DNA from: Stenocarpella maydis
Lineage: Eukaryota > Ascomycota > Sordariomycetes > Diaporthales > Diaporthaceae
Length of the DNA stretch: 64,000 nt
Direction of reading: 5' to 3'
Assembly: GCA_002270565.1 (NCBI GenBank)
Contig: NQMI01000126.1
Span: forward strand, 62,001-126,000
Part shown: in pieces, positions 33,872 to 46,698 of the stretch
How the letters are laid out: the number at the start of each line of letters is the position of its first letter
Numbering within the stretch: position 1 is the stretch's first letter
Notes under the pieces: model-generated
Told to the model about the DNA's origin: nothing
Seen by the model: only the letters and a program-made list of their open reading frames with translations
The model's database searches: none
Program-made: the position numbers and the translations under genes

Positions 33872-34119
33872 GCGATACTGCTGCGGTCCAGGGAGTGAGA
33901 CTGTGAGTACGAGCGCGGGGCGAGGCTGCTGCGGCGCGTTGGGGGAAAGGTGCACTCGGGAAGAAAGTCGAAGAGGTTGTAAAACGACTCGATGAGGCTC
34001 CGCGGGGAGCCTCTTTTCACGACCCATTCCGGGGCGGCGTCGTCGAGGTTCTGGACGACGACGTATACGCGTATGCTGCGGCGTTTCCAGCGAAAGCCGT
34101 GGCACAGGTAGGTCGGCAT
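32827..34119 (-). pseudogene. Conserved fungal protein gene interrupted by one in-frame TGA
   Basis: A single frame of 430 codons from MPTYLCHGFRWKRRSIRV to a C-terminal basic tail RLFGRSRSGEQTP, broken only by TGA at 33631-33633. The N-terminal block (VYVVVQNLDDAAPEWVV, SLIESFYNLFDFLPEC) and the block GWFEQLRDQLQRGEEIRWYV plus AYVADYVQRIDAS look like a conserved fungal family of unknown function. The middle is low complexity (Ala run, Asp run, EPEPEP, SVSVSV, polyGln). The stop lies in EQV*DKPEAL, where Trp (TGG) would fit. It could be a nonsense mutation, a sequence error, or inside a 45-nt intron starting GTCTGAG and ending CCACAG that would keep the frame. Confidence 0.6.
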
Positions 34120-34539
34120 GGGGCTGAGGCGTGCGTGCAGAGCAGGCCAGGGGAAAAGGCAGGAGAGCTCACTCGTTCAGCTCTGTGAGCCCATTGATGT
34201 GTCTAATAACAGGAGAAACAGGATCGAGCGGGATCGAGCAGGTGAGAGAGACGGTGCGGATTCACAAGTGGTTGACGAGACATGAGAGCCGGGGCGGGCA
34301 TCAGACGTGGTTCGGGAATGGGGCTGAGACACAATAGGGTTTGCTGGCGTGCTTCCCCCCCGTTAGTCGTCTTTCCAGCAGATCAAATGGCTAGCCGGGC
34401 GTGTGTAAGTGTATACGGAGTATATATATGGTGGTGGTGTGCTGGCTGGGGTCGACGATTCTCTCGCCTGACACGGTTCTAGAACCTTGAATTCGAGACA
34501 GGGGCGGGCCGCATGGGTTTGGTTCGACGGATGTAGGGT

Positions 34540-34607
34540 GGCATTTGGCATTTGGCATTTGGCATTTGGCATTGGCAGGCGGCAGGCGGCAGGCGGCAGG
34601 CGGCAGG
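34540..34607 (+). repeat. GGCATTT then GGCAGGC seven-base repeats
   Basis: About five GGCATTT units pass directly into about four and a half GGCAGGC units, so one seven-base array changes sequence half way. Confidence 0.85.
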
Positions 34608-35028
34608 TTATGGGGCAGACGTCTGTGGGGGGAGAAACACAAGCTGTCGCAGCAGCACCTCCCCAGCCTTGAGGCTGTCCAGACCATGCCAGGCTGGGGA
34701 GGTTGCCCCTAAAACGACAGGAGCCCGCTGGCGTGTTAGAGTTCTGGACATGGCCGCATACCTACTCACCTACCTAGGTAGGTAGGGAGTATATTACCTT
34801 GGTAGGTATAAATATCGAGACAGTACCACGGGGAGACCGGTCCACCCGTCCGCCTGCAAGCTTTCACCCAGCCCAGCCTAGAGCAGCATGTTTCAGCCAG
34901 ATGAAGCAACCGCACGAGTTGAACATGACGCCCTTGTTGGTATCTAGATCCACCCTGTGACAGCGACAGCACTCGGTAAATGCCATGTGAATTCTTGTGC
35001 AAGCATATACACCAATACCATTACATGC

Positions 35029-35030
<2 letters not shown>

Positions 35031-35101
<71 letters not shown>

Positions 35102-35152
35102 GCAACAATAATAATAGCAACAATAATAATAATAATAATGATGATGACGACC
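35031..35152 (+). repeat. AAT trinucleotide microsatellite
   Basis: A long AAT array with a few AGC/AAC interruptions at its right end, merging into ATG units. Confidence 0.95.
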
Positions 35153-36585
35153 ATGACGATATACATGTCGCCTCGCCTGGCACTCGGCCGGGCGCATCTC
35201 ATGGATGAATGCCACCATTTGTCATGGGCCATGCAGGTCCGGGACACAGGACAGGACGGACTGTCACCGTCAGGCGCCAGAAGGGGCCGGGCCCGGAGCC
35301 GAAAGCGAAGCACCCACCCCACTCTTACCGAGTCACCACAGACGTAGTACTCGTAGTACTCGGTAGTGTATCGAGTATCACAGGCCATACGGCTGGGAGT
35401 CCCAGGCGTGGCTCAATCGCAGGCCCCTGGTCCCTGTCAGCCTGGCAATCCCCATCTGGCCCCGCCTGAGTCAATTGCTGCTGCTGGGGAAAGGCTACAC
35501 TAGTGCGGAGGCGGTCTGCAGATGGGCCCAAGGTGCAGTTTTGCAGACATCTCCGGGGGCCGATATATATACCTAGGTATATAATAGTTGTAGTCAAACA
35601 TGCACCACCACACATGTATGCATCCGTTCATGTATATATAGCTGACCCACCTATCCTCCAGCCCTGGTGATGATGCTTGGTATGCTCCTGGACTAGACAC
35701 TGACACTACCAGAACCAACATCTTGGGCGTCATAGACCAGCAGACGGGCTCTTGCTGAGCCATCCATCCGTCCACCCACCCAGCCATCCCAATTCCACCA
35801 GCGGCCCAGCGGCCCCGTCCCAAGCTCAGAGCAGCCAACTGCACTAGTGGCTAGAAGCTTTTGGACCCTTGATTCCATGGCTCCGAGGAGCGTCAGCCGT
35901 CATATGCCAGCTGAAAAGGGGCCCCCGCCACCGTTGGTACACACGTAGCCAGAGCTGACAGCCACTACGACCTGCCCGTGCCACGGCATGGCTCGTGACT
36001 ACGGACAGACGGTGGTGCTGATGCCCGATTCTGGCATATTCCCTCGCGGTAGATACGAGAAGCAAAGAGACAGAGCCCGCCTGAGGTGACACGGCACATG
36101 CACAGACACATGCACAGGCACACGGCGAGGGTCTGCCTCTGCTCCTCGTCGCCTCGCTGCATGTCCCTTGTGCAAGGCGGACTAGTCCTTGCCTGTCTGC
36201 AGGAGCTGGCGCGAGCAGCACGACATATCGCCAATCAACCACTCCGGCCTCACCCCACTCATGCACCTGCCGGCTACGACGTCTTGCAGTGAACCACTCG
36301 AGTGAAACCATCTGGCTGCCTCTCGACGCACCAGAGCACCTGCAGCCCGCGATTCAACCCCCCTCACCAGCCCTCGGATCCTCGCGGCGGGCGGCAGTGC
36401 TACCACGTACTGTACGCTGTCGCCGTCCAAGGCCATCGACCTGCTCTCCACCGCCCAGCCCACATCCGCCAACCAAAAACCGCCCTCCCCGTGCTTGCTC
36501 CCCCGTGCTGCTGCTGTGTTCCCGTGCCCCCTCCGACCTCGTGGCCCAGCACCCAGCACCCAGCACCCAGCAACCGGCGGCATCA

Positions 36586-36627
36586 GCACTTGCACTTGCA
36601 CTTGCACTTGCACTTGCACTTGCACTT
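36586..36627 (+). repeat. TTGCAC hexanucleotide repeat in RBR gene leader
   Basis: Six or more TTGCAC units, followed by degenerate copies to about 36680. They lie about 140 bases upstream of the RBR gene ATG. A CCAGCAC array precedes them (36546-36571). Confidence 0.9.
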
Positions 36628-36768
36628 ATCATTGCACTTGTATTTTGCACCTGCATCTGCACTTGCACCTCCGCTTGTCAATCGCCCACGCCTGCCCGCA
36701 CTCGACCCCCCCCCCCCTTCGCCCCCCGGATGCCGACCTAGCAGGCCAGACGCGTGCGGAGTGGACGA

Positions 36769-39700
36769 ATGGCGAGGCTCGAGTACCTCGAGAGCCCCAG
36801 GAGCTCGAGGAGCAGGAGGAGCTCGCGGGTCCCGCCCACGGTGCCAATGGTCGGTGATGACTCGCCCGACTCCGAATATGAAGTCCAGCATTCGCCGCCT
36901 CGACGGAGCGGCAGGGGCTGGGGCTGGGGCAGGCGCAGGGGCAGGCGCAGAGATGATGAGGCGGCGGCCATGACCACGACCAGGGACCGCCTGGACCCGA
37001 CAGATTGGGACCGCAACCGGGACCGGGACCGGGAGAGGAGGCAAGACGAGGAGGACATGGTAATGCAGACACCCGGTTCCAGGGCCTCCTCGTCCTCTCA
37101 CCGTCCCTCCCGCCGTTACCAGCCCGACCCGCGTGGCCGTCAGCACACGCCGCCGCACTCTGCCTCGTCCTCGAGGGCGAGCACCCGTGTGCCCCATCCG
37201 CCCTTGGCCTCCATGGCGAGGCCATTGGCCGTCGAAGCACCCTACCGCCGGCCCTCGCTGAGGGACCTTGTCCCAGCAGGATACGACGGCCCGGATTCTC
37301 GCCACGGCGTGCGCAGGGCCCATTCCCATGCCCGTTCCGTCCATGCCGTCCCCTCCGCCCCGGCTCTCCGGGGGGACGTGTACCCATCCGGCGCGGAGTC
37401 CAACGGTGAGGATAGCGAGACTACATACGACAGCTGGCATGTCAGAAGGAGGTCCCAGAGGGGCGAGAGGCCCAGGCGGCTGAGCCTCGATGACAGGAGC
37501 CCGGGCCCGGCAGGGCCCGGGGCAGCTTACTACCGTCCGCGCCGGAGACGTGCAGAGCCGCCCAGCCTGGACAAAGATTACGATGAAGTGGACTCTAGGC
37601 ACACCCTTCCCGTCGACCACGAACCTCCTCCCCCCCTCACTCCGCCGCGCCAACGCTCGCGTGCTCATTCCCATGCCCGTTCTGCCAGGCCCATCCCGGA
37701 ACCGGACGTCACCGAGTCGGAAGATTCTCATGACCACGACCGCCTTCGCGACCGATTCGAGCGCCGAGAAAAACACAGGCACCGACGCCACGGCTCTCAC
37801 AGACCAGAATCCCGAACAAGACGGAGTGAAAGCCACATGGGCCCTTCACCAGCGCCCAAGCGGTATGTATTGTCGTCTATCTTTGGTGGCATCCCTGGCT
37901 CATCACACCGGGCCAGGCCGTCCCCGAAGCGATATTATGACACCGAAGTCACGACCGTAGAAAAGGTCGACCGTCACCACCCGCCGTCGGCATCGCTCAC
38001 GAGGTCAAACACCGTCGCCGGTCCTCAGGCGGCTGCGTCGCAACATCACAGTGTAAGCTCAACGAGGCGCTCGTCATCGTCAACTTTCCTTGGAAGCTTG
38101 TTTGGTCCGTCACTACACTCTCATCACCATCATGCCTCAGATAAACGTGTGAAATTGTAAGTGTCATCCCTCCCGCCCCGGCTCATCGCACACCCCAAGC
38201 CGTGGTTAACAGTCGAAACCAGAGTGGAATGTCTCATATGTATGGACGAGCTCCCCTCCCGCAAGACGGCCAAGCTTAAGTGCGGCCACCGGATGTGCCA
38301 CTCTTGCCTCAAGCGAAGCTTCAAGTTGTCCATTACAGACCCGCAGCACATGCCGCCCAGGTGCTGCACCGCGGCCTCTATACCCCTCAAACACGTGGAC
38401 CGCCTTTTTGACAACGAATTCAAGAGGACATGGAATAAGAAACTCGTCGAGTATTCGACCCGCGACCGCATCTACTGTCCCAAGAAGGGCTGCAGCGAGT
38501 TCATCCGCCCCGAGGACATCCGTTATGCCGACGGCGATCGAAGGTATGGCAAGTGCAACAAGTGTAAGACCAAGGTTTGTGTGCTCTGTAATGGCAGGTG
38601 GCATAGCGGTAGGGACTGCCCCAAGGATGAGGACACGGTAAGGTTTTTGGCACAGGCCAAGGACGAGGGCTGGCAGTGCTGCTTCAAGTGCAAGGCCATG
38701 GTCGAGCTTAAAGAAGGCTGCAATCACATGACATGGTGTGTTTCCTCGCTCTCCTCTCCATCAAGCTCTCTGCCTGTCCTCCCCTCCCCCTGGGAGACGA
38801 GTTGTTATCTGACCCGAAACGAACAGCCGTTGCGGAGCTGAATTTTGCATGATTTGCGGGGCCAAGTGGAAGACATGCGACTGTTCCTGGTTCAATTATG
38901 ACCCGACCGAGGACGATCGGCTGGAATACATGCAGATCCCCATACCACTTCGAGATCGTTTCGGTGTGCGGCCAGCCGTCGATATGCCACCCTCTCCCAC
39001 AAGGCAGGCCCGCCAGGGGCATGTCGCATCGGCACCCCCAGGCCTCCGTCCACGGTCACAGCATCGCGAAGACGGAGTATATGTACACCGGTCGCAAGAG
39101 GGTCGTGATGACGCATACGCGAGGCGCCAACAGAATCTGCAAAATTACCAGGAGTCAGACGACGGCCACGAGGACGACTTCCTGGGTGGCTTCGGAGACC
39201 TACACGGCCTGGGAAACGCGGCGGGTCACCATATGAATGATAACTTTCGTCCCCGCCCGCGCCGCCTTGTGGTGCCCGAGCCGCCCCGTCCGTCTCCATT
39301 TACCCCGACGATAGTCGACCCCCCTGGTGACTACGTCCTAGGCGTCAATCGTGCCCGAGGCGTCCGCGCTGCATCCGTCGGAAGGCTGGCTGATAGGTTC
39401 AACCCGGATCTCCGCCAGGGCCCTGCGTACCGGCCACCGCCATTTGCGACGTCCACCACGACGCCCTTGCCGACCATGGTCTCGGCCGTGCCACCCGGCC
39501 ATGCCGGCGTGCCTGTCAGAAGGCACACGGCTGAGACCGGAGATGTTTACGATGATGACAGATCCCGCCCGAGATCGGGCGGCACGAGGTCGGTGGAGCG
39601 GATGGCCGTCAGCGGGAGGTTGGCGCGACCGCCCTTCTATGAGGAACCCGAGGACATGTTCGCGCCCGGCGTCCCAGCCGTAAAGCAGCACGTTAGAGAC

Positions 39701-39814
39701 TTGCCCAAGGCAAGCAACATGGCTGGTCTCGCAGGCTCTGGTAGGGGGATGGACAGGGTATATGAGTGGCGGACACACGTGGAACCGGGCCCGGGCCCGG
39801 ACGCAAGTGGATGA
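36769..39814 (+). CDS. RBR (RING-between-RING) E3 ubiquitin ligase
   Basis: Transfers ubiquitin from an E2 to substrates through a RING2 cysteine. Exons 36769-38156, 38223-38735 and 38827-39814 give 962 residues. The first about 460 residues are a disordered Arg/Ser/His-rich tail with no domain. RING1 follows: CLICMDEL, CGHRMCHSCL, RCC. Then the IBR domain: YCPKKGC, CNKCKTKVCVLC, HSGRDC. Then RING2: CCFKCKAMVELKEGCNHM, TCRCGAEFCMICG, KTCDC. The active-site Cys of RING2, directly after CNHMT, is encoded by a codon split by intron 2 (TG then C). The last about 300 residues are again low complexity. Both introns were placed so that frame and zinc ligands are preserved. Substrates unknown. Confidence 0.9.
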
Positions 39815-40235
39815 TCAGGGATTCTGGGGCGCGGTATGAATACGGCCGGGGGCACGATTTGATGTGCTTGATGCCTAAAAGGAATATCACGACCCATCTA
39901 CGACTTAGGATTTTTGGACGGTGGGATGGGCACATGTTCGAACGGCGTTTTGACGACAGAACAGCATTGGACTGGTGGTGATTTCCAGACAGACAGCATT
40001 TGTACCATATTGCATGGGTAGGCGAGGAAGCATAACTTCACAGTCGTTCTAGAAGGATCTTGTACAATTTTGTCGTTGCGAGGCACTCTCGCTCTCACGG
40101 GCTGGGGCTTGTCTTGGTTCGGGCAGACGGGAATCCTGGTTATTGCGGCGAGTATGCAATAACTAATACGATCCCGTTTGTTCACACACTCATTCGATGC
40201 CTTATCATGAGATACGAGACAGGCCGGATTTCATG
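39815..40235. other. Short convergent intergenic region
   Basis: Carries the 3' ends of the RBR ligase and transglycosylase genes. No further feature seen. Confidence 0.6.
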
Positions 40236-41712
40236 TCACTCCTGCATTAAATCCACCCCAACCCCACGGAGCGCCTCCACCGCCCACTCGGGGTACTGGC
40301 TTCTATCTGGGTATAGCCCGGCAAAGAACTCCCTGATGAACGCAGGGAACCGGTCCGCGATTATCGCCTCCCTGACCTCTCTCATGAGGTTCAGCTGGTA
40401 CCAGACGTTGTGCATGGTGAGCAGGTGCGCGGCTACCGTCTCCTTGGCCACGTTGTGGTGTACAAACGCCCTCGTGACGCCCAGCCCGTCCACCCCGTCC
40501 CGGACGTCCCCCCTGGGCCGGCAGCAGACGCACCCGCACCCCTCCTCGACCACGCCAAAGTCATTGGCGAACTCGGAGTTCTTGAGCTTGAGGATCCCGC
40601 CGCGCGTCACGGCGTTGCCGAAGCGCGCCGTCCGCGTCGGCCACACGCAGTCGAACATGTCGGCGCCGAGCGCCACGCTCACCACCAGGTCCTCCGGGTA
40701 CCCGACGCCCATGACGTAGCGGGGCTTGAGCTCGGGGAGCATCTCGGTGCAGGCGGCCACGACGCGGAACGTGTCCGCCTTGGCCTCGCCGCCGCTCAGC
40801 CCGCCGATGGCGATCCCGGGCGTGTCGCGCGCGACCATGGCCGCCGTGCACTCGCGCCGCATCGCGACGTCCAGGCCGCCCTGGATGATGCAGAAGAGGT
40901 TCTGCGTCGCCGGGTTCCGGTGTGCCGCGACGCACCGGTCCAGCCAGCGCACGCTGCGCTCCATCGCCTCGCGCATGCGGGCCGCGTCCGGGGAGGTCGT
41001 CACCAGCACGTCGTCCAGCTGCATCATGATGTCGGAGCCGATCGAGTTCTGCAGGGACATGGAGTGCTCTGGCGTCAGGAGCATGGGCGTCCCGTCGTGC
41101 GGCGAGAGGAACCGCACGCCTTCCTCCGTGATGGTCGCCAGCTTGAGGAGCGAGACCATTTGGAACCTGGCCCGTTGTAAGCCTGCCTGATCGCTGCATA
41201 ACGTCTCTGTCTCCTTCTCGTGGAAACCCCGCGAGGGTTTACATGCATACACAATGCCATGGTGATGCGCGAGAACGGGAGGGGGGAAGGTCGCCTACCC
41301 TCCGCTGTCCGTCAGGATGTTGTGGCCCCAGCCCTGCAGCCTGTGCGCGCCGCCGATGGCGTCGAGGACCTCCTGGCCGGGCTTGAGGCCGAGGTGATAC
41401 GTGTTGTTGAGGCAGAGGCGGCAGCTCGTCTGCTCCAGCTGCTCGGGGGTGATGCCCTTGAGCGACGCCTGCGTGGCGACCGGCATGAAGACGGGGAGGC
41501 TGACGGGTCCGTGGGGAAGGGTGAGGATGGAGGCGCGGGCTCGTGTGGTCTATCCCTGGGTGTAGGCGCACCTGTCAGCCCAAGGTGCTCCAGAGGGCGA
41601 GGCATTGCTTGCTCTGTTGCCCGTGGTTGCAGCACTCGTAACTTACGGAGCACTTGGCTACCAGCTCGAAGGTGAGCGCCCCATGCGTGGCTGATCTTGC
41701 TGTGGACGTCAT
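40236..41712 (-). CDS. Queuine tRNA-ribosyltransferase catalytic subunit
   Basis: Exchanges guanine-34 for queuine in tRNAs with GUN anticodons (Asp, Asn, His, Tyr). Exons on the minus strand: 41712-41647, 41549-41299, 41166-40236; 415 residues, the usual length. The N-terminus [20 protein letters not shown] joins [20 protein letters not shown]. Motifs: [30 protein letters not shown] (catalytic Asp region, split by intron 2), [32 protein letters not shown] and [17 protein letters not shown] with the nucleophile Asp. The zinc site is CGCVCC with the later His in AHLLTMHN. Eukaryotic enzymes work with a non-catalytic partner (QTRT2), not in this window. Confidence 0.93.
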
Positions 41713-42135
41713 TGTCCTGGCAGCCCACATACTACTGCAGAGGGGGCTTTCCTGCAGTACGGGCGTCGGCAACGAGCGTGTTGTCACTGTGCGGTGAGGT
41801 GTCGCGTGCAGAGGAACATCGAGAGACGAATTTGACAGTGCTAGGGTAGAGGAGCCCTGCATGCATGCCCCTAGGCCCGGAGATGGCGGGGCGGCAGCTT
41901 AAGCTCCAGGGGCCTCTCGGTCTGCGGCTGGGACAACTTCAGCACTTGATAGCCTTGGTTATTATGCCTTGGGTCACAGCATTCAACCCAAACAGTGCTG
42001 CCAGTGCTGCTGCCACTGGAAAATGCATGCAATGCACCTGTGGTCTCAGAATAACCGTCCTCCCGCAGACTCTCGATATTTTAAGCCTATAATACAATCG
42101 TGCTCCGCCCTTGCATATGCCATTTGTCCAACCAA
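41713..42135. other. Promoter interval between CEF1 end and transglycosylase start
   Basis: 424 bases holding the CEF1 3' untranslated region and the transglycosylase promoter. No specific site recognised. Confidence 0.5.
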
Positions 42136-44430
42136 TTACTGGTATCCGTTTGCGCCGACGGCCCCCAGAGCACTCAGCTCTTCCTGGTTCCGCCTGTATA
42201 CCTCCTGCGCTTCTCGCTCCCTCCTGCTAACAAAGTTGACCTCTTCTCGTAGAGCTGCCAGCCTATTCTTGACCGCAATCTCCTCCGAGGACGCCATAAT
42301 CTCGAAGGCATGGAGTGCATTGGTGGCCTTCTCCAGCTCCGCTGCTGTATCCCCGATCTTCTTGCGCAGCGTCTCAGCCCGCTGCTTGTAGCCACCCAGG
42401 TGCAGGTTCAACTTCTTCTCCAGCTTGGATCCTTTCTCAGCGGATGCAATCATGGTGTCTTGGATCTCCTCGGCGGCCACCTTCAAAGCCTCCAATTCAT
42501 CCTGCTCCGTGTCATCGTAGCAGCCGAGGCCCAACAGGAGCGAGTTGTTATGGGTCTTGGCCCAGGCAGCTTCAACCTCCTCAGGCTTCAGCTTGCCCTT
42601 GATTTCCATCAGAATCTGCCGTCTCGCTTCCGCAAGTGCATCATCATCAATCTGGGCCAGGCTGGGAGCCTCCCCGGCGGGCGTGGCACCCGGAAGAGGA
42701 TATTTGGCGGCGTCGTAAGCCATGAGGAGTGATGCTTCGCGGGCTACGGCCTTCTCAGCGGGATCCTCAATATCTTCAGCAGCCCGCGAGAGTACTGCCA
42801 TATTAACAGAAACCGGTCGCGGAAGACCTCGCTGCATGACCTGGGTGCGCCTCTTTCTGTCCAAGAGCTCCTGTGCTTCGCGGAGTTCCCGTTCCCTGCG
42901 GTCACGCTCTGCAGCGTCCTCCGGCAGGCCACTGGCGGCTACTGTCACCTCCTGCTGCTCCTCTGGTAGCTCAAGCTCCCATGATTGCTGCTTCGGTTTC
43001 GGCAGAGACGCCAGGCCTTGCTGGAGCCTATGCATTAACACCATGTCGTTGCCCTGGCTATTCAGCGCAAAGCTATCACGCGGCGTTCGCAGCGGCGTTT
43101 GCCCTGGGCGTAGGGGCATAGCACCCACCCCATGTGCACCTTGCCTTAGGGGCGTCGCAAGAGGATTCGGGGTGACAATGCTCTGCATTCTTGGAGCAGC
43201 TGACTCAAAGCCGGTTGAGCCAGCACCCTCGTGCAGCGGCGTGTTTTCGCCACCAAGAAGGGAGGACTGTGTTTCGGTCAACGCCCGGATGTTCTTGATC
43301 TCGTTGGCGATATGGTCCTCGTGAGCGGGAGCTCTCGGCGTTCGAATCGGCCCGCCTGTATTGAGGGCAGAGTATGAGTTGACGAGGCTTTGAGTGGCGT
43401 CGTTGTCACCCTCGGCCATCGTGCTTGCACGCTCGCCGATCATGCCCATTTTTACGATGTCCTCCAACTCTCTTTCACCGACCTGGGGTGCTGGCAAGTT
43501 GAGGGCTCTCCTCTTACTACTCTGCTCAGCTTCTCTGAGCCGTTGCATCTGGCCCGCCTTTAGGGCCTCCCGGTACGAGGCCGAGGGTGCATTTTTGTCC
43601 GCCTTTCTCCTCTTGCGCCCTGCTTCGTCCTCCTCGTCCTGCTTCCTCTTCGCCTGTGCCAGCTGTTGTTTCCGGGGATCGAAGTTTGTTCGCTGTCTTT
43701 CGTTGAGCGATAGTTCCTCGGATGTGTCGTAAAACCCCGGCGCTGCCTTCTTCTCAAAGGGAATATCGGCATTGTAGTCCATCTGGCCCTTCTTGCGCGT
43801 GGTGACCTTGATGTTGATACCTGCAGTCTTCAGCTCGCGGCGTTTCTGCAGAGCAGCAAGACGTCTAGACTCCTCTTGCTGCCTCTCACGGGCCTTGCGC
43901 TTCGCCTTCTTTCCCTGTGTGTTAGCCAAACGAGCTCGTGCCTCGCTGAGCATCTCCTTCTCGTCTTCATCGAGGTCGATGGTATCGGGTCGCGCGGGCT
44001 TCGTCTCCGGGTCGGGGTCCACCTCGCCTGGTCGGAGCTTCCTCACATCGTCTGCCGTCGGGGCGGATGTGTCGTCGCCTCCAGTCAAGCCAAGCTCAGA
44101 AGCCTCCCTCTGCTCTGCCTCGTCCAGGAGTTTCTGGTACCGCTCGATACACTGGTTGGCGGTTCGGCCGACAAGGGGAGCGATGGTTCGCCATTGCGTG
44201 GGCATCAACTTCGCCAGATGTAACAGCTTCTCGTCCTCTTCCTTCGTGAACTCGACCTTTTTGATGCTTGGATCCAACCATTCTTGCCATCTCGCTTTGC
44301 ACTGCTTGGGTGTCTTCCGTGCAAGCAGCGACGATACACGCGCCCACTGATTCAAGCCGTACTTGGAGACGGCAGCTTTGAGGACTTCATCCTCAATGTT
44401 GGTCCACACACCACCCTTGACAACAGGCAT
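42136..44430 (-). CDS. Pre-mRNA splicing factor CEF1/CDC5
   Basis: Core component of the Prp19/NineTeen complex that activates the spliceosome. A single exon of 764 residues, normal for the family. Two Myb repeats open the protein: [39 protein letters not shown] and then [39 protein letters not shown]. Charged helical segments follow ([20 protein letters not shown]), then the CDC5 domain with [15 protein letters not shown] and [20 protein letters not shown]. The C-terminus is coiled coil. It is divergent from BRE2 across 503 bases. Confidence 0.95.
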   Translation of the reverse strand: MPVVKGGVWTNIEDEVLKAAVSKYGLNQWARVSSLLARKTPKQCKARWQEWLDPSIKKVEFTKEEDEKLLHLAKLMPTQWRTIAPLVGRTANQCIERYQKLLDEAEQREASELGLTGGDDTSAPTADDVRKLRPGEVDPDPETKPARPDTIDLDEDEKEMLSEARARLANTQGKKAKRKARERQQEESRRLAALQKRRELKTAGINIKVTTRKKGQMDYNADIPFEKKAAPGFYDTSEELSLNERQRTNFDPRKQQLAQAKRKQDEEDEAGRKRRKADKNAPSASYREALKAGQMQRLREAEQSSKRRALNLPAPQVGERELEDIVKMGMIGERASTMAEGDNDATQSLVNSYSALNTGGPIRTPRAPAHEDHIANEIKNIRALTETQSSLLGGENTPLHEGAGSTGFESAAPRMQSIVTPNPLATPLRQGAHGVGAMPLRPGQTPLRTPRDSFALNSQGNDMVLMHRLQQGLASLPKPKQQSWELELPEEQQEVTVAASGLPEDAAERDRRERELREAQELLDRKRRTQVMQRGLPRPVSVNMAVLSRAAEDIEDPAEKAVAREASLLMAYDAAKYPLPGATPAGEAPSLAQIDDDALAEARRQILMEIKGKLKPEEVEAAWAKTHNNSLLLGLGCYDDTEQDELEALKVAAEEIQDTMIASAEKGSKLEKKLNLHLGGYKQRAETLRKKIGDTAAELEKATNALHAFEIMASSEEIAVKNRLAALREEVNFVSRREREAQEVYRRNQEELSALGAVGANGYQ

Positions 44431-44933
44431 GATGACAGTATTGCTCCGCTAAGCGCGCGGAGTCCAAAAGTCAAGGATGCAGCAGCGCAAGTCGTTTATT
44501 GAGGCCACCCTTTGAAAAGTGTTGCAAGGTGCTAGGAAGGCCCCTTGGTGCCGGGGGGGGGGTTGAAGGAAAAGCGGGCGGAGTCCGGACAGTCAGTCAA
44601 GTACCACGCGAGGGCTCGCGGACTGGACTTGGGACTAGACGAAGACGAAGATTCGGCTGGCAATATTGCGAATTCAGGTAGACAGACAATCGAGGCCTTG
44701 TATGAGTTGCAGGGTGGAGCTTAGCAGTGACCAATCGATAAGCGCCCTGTTATCGGACGACCGAGGCGCAAAGGCGCGTCTGGGAGCTTTGTAGTCGCAT
44801 CAACCCAAAACCCACCCCAAGCTCAGGAACTTTTGGATGCTAAGTGGATCAATTCGCTTTCATGAGCAATGGCTTGACGTGAAGCGCCCATTCGATCAAT
44901 TCCGCAATATCTCATCTGCACCCTCAGTCCAAC
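44431..44933. promoter_or_regulatory. CEF1/BRE2 bidirectional promoter region
   Basis: The two housekeeping genes start on opposite strands with 503 bases between. A 10-G tract lies at 44553-44562. No specific site is claimed. Confidence 0.5.
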
Positions 44934-46698
44934 ATGTCCAGCGACAACCCAGAGATTTCTCCAGCGGGGACCGCGGGTCTTGCCTCAGCACTCGCTGCAA
45001 GTCCAGCCTCCCTTCCCCAGAAGCGTGCCCTCGACGACGACCACATACCTGCTGTGTCCTCGCCCCTCAACCCGGAATTCACCTCGAAGAAACCCCAGGT
45101 TGCAGAAGAGGCACCGATTCTTTCACGGGAGAAGCGCACCAAAAAGGAGTCGCTCAAAAAGCGGGAGTCCAAGGCAGCAAGCTCTCCTGGTGGTGCCGAC
45201 AGCTCTAGAGCGACCCCCGATCCACGACACACCAAGAAGGCCCGAGCCAATGTTCCAGCAGCAGAGACATCGCCAGCACGTTACATACTACCTCTTCCCA
45301 AACCGACCGACTTCGAGCCCGCTCGTGGCCCACAACTTGCGCCGCACCACGAGGTGACCGGCCCAGATGGCGAGAGCATTGAGTTCTTCGAGACGCAGGA
45401 GCAGTAAGCAAACCTGTGTGGCCCACCAGTCTGCCCAATGCTAACTTCGATCAAGTGTATACAATAAGAAGCAGTACTACTATACTCACTGCATCGCAGA
45501 CCCCAAATTCCCCTCCTCCTTTTACTACAGACAAACAGAGCCAGAGCCCTTTGGCGCTCACATGAGCGTCGAGGATGCCGCGACGCACCTGCTCTTCAAC
45601 AAATCCGAAACCAACATCACGACTGACAAGGGATGGAGGATGTCTCGGGCAAATATCGCGATCAGGGAAGGCCGCTGGTTCTGGGAGTGCAGGATTACGA
45701 GGGGCATACTGAGGGAGCCACCGCCACCAGGCTCAGACCAGCCAGAGTCGCACGGCCATGTCCGTATCGGTTTTGCGCGCAGAGAAGCCGCAGTGGATGC
45801 GCCAGTTGGCTTCGACGCGTACAGCTACGGGATCAGAGACAAGGAGGGGCAGAAGGTGCACATGTCAAGGCCGAAGGACTTCTTCCCACCTGGCGAAGAG
45901 CTCCGAGAAGGCGACGTTCTGGGGCTGGAGATCAGCCTGCCTTCTGAACAGATACATCGGAAAGTGGTGACGGGTCATTTCAATCCTGCTGTCGACCTAC
46001 TGGCAGAGGCAGGGCAGTCGACGACGGAAGCTCTTAACATTGTCCGGGACCGGCTGCCGATCCGATTCAAGGCGCACATCTACTTCGAGACACCCGATTA
46101 CCACACCGCGCCCGAGCTTGAGGAGCTGATGAACCCGTCACCCATGTCTACATCTGGAACGGGTGCGGGCCAGTTAGAAGGCCCCAACCCTACTCACCCG
46201 GTCCCATGTCTCCGTACGCTTCCAGATTCCTGGATCAAGGCATACAAGAATGGTGTCGAGATGGGGACCGCATTCACCAATCTCCTGGCGTTCTTGCCAC
46301 AAGCCTCCAAGCCAGCTACGGCTAAGCAACCTGATGCGCGAGATGGCCTTGACGACGGCATGCTCGGCTATTATCCCGCCGTGAGTGTTTTCCGCGGCGG
46401 TGCGGCAGCAGTGAACTTTGGCCCCAAATTCTGGTACCCACCTCCCGGATATGAGCAGAGTGGGGAAAACACGGTCGACGTTGTCATGACGGGTACAGAT
46501 GAGCAGCCTACTATCACAGCCAAGCAGGAGCCACCCAGAGCGATGGCAGAGCGCTACGACGAGCAGATTGTCGAGGACATCGTGTACGATATTGTAGATG
46601 AGGTTGACTTCTGGATGCAGGATGGCGCAAAGGTCATCGACCGGACACGGCGTAACGAGGCGGTTAAGGAGTTCAAGGAAGTCGTTCAGGACGTGTAG
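44934..46698 (+). CDS. COMPASS subunit BRE2/ASH2 (SPRY domain)
   Basis: Subunit of the Set1/COMPASS histone H3 lysine-4 methyltransferase; nuclear. Exons 44934-45403 and 45456-46698 give 570 residues. The N-terminal about 150 residues are disordered with basic clusters (KRTKKESLKKRESK). The SPRY domain follows: PFGAHMSVEDAATHLLFNKS, GWRMSRANIAIREGRWFWEC, HVRIGFARREAAVDAPVGF, YSYGIRDKEGQKVHMSRPKD and GDVLGLEISLP. The C-terminal part resumes the SPRY fold (IKAYKNGVEMGTAF, LGYYPAVSVFRGGAAAVNFG), as in ASH2-type proteins where the domain is interrupted. A 52-nt intron with branch point GCTAAC separates the tail from the domain. Confidence 0.92.

Larger units (their letters stand above)
34120..36768. 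other. Repeat-rich divergent intergenic region
   Basis: Divergent promoter region between the interrupted gene and the RBR ligase gene. It holds four simple repeats, TACGGAGTA at 34414, TACCTAGGTA at 34771 and 35570, and a 12-C tract at 36706-36717. No gene recognised. Confidence 0.6.

Noticed and set aside
34997..35347. Open frames of polyAsn or polyIle over the AAT microsatellite
   Set aside because: Simple-repeat translation, not a gene.
40410..41180. 256-codon plus-strand frame
   Set aside because: Antisense shadow of the tRNA-guanine transglycosylase exon.
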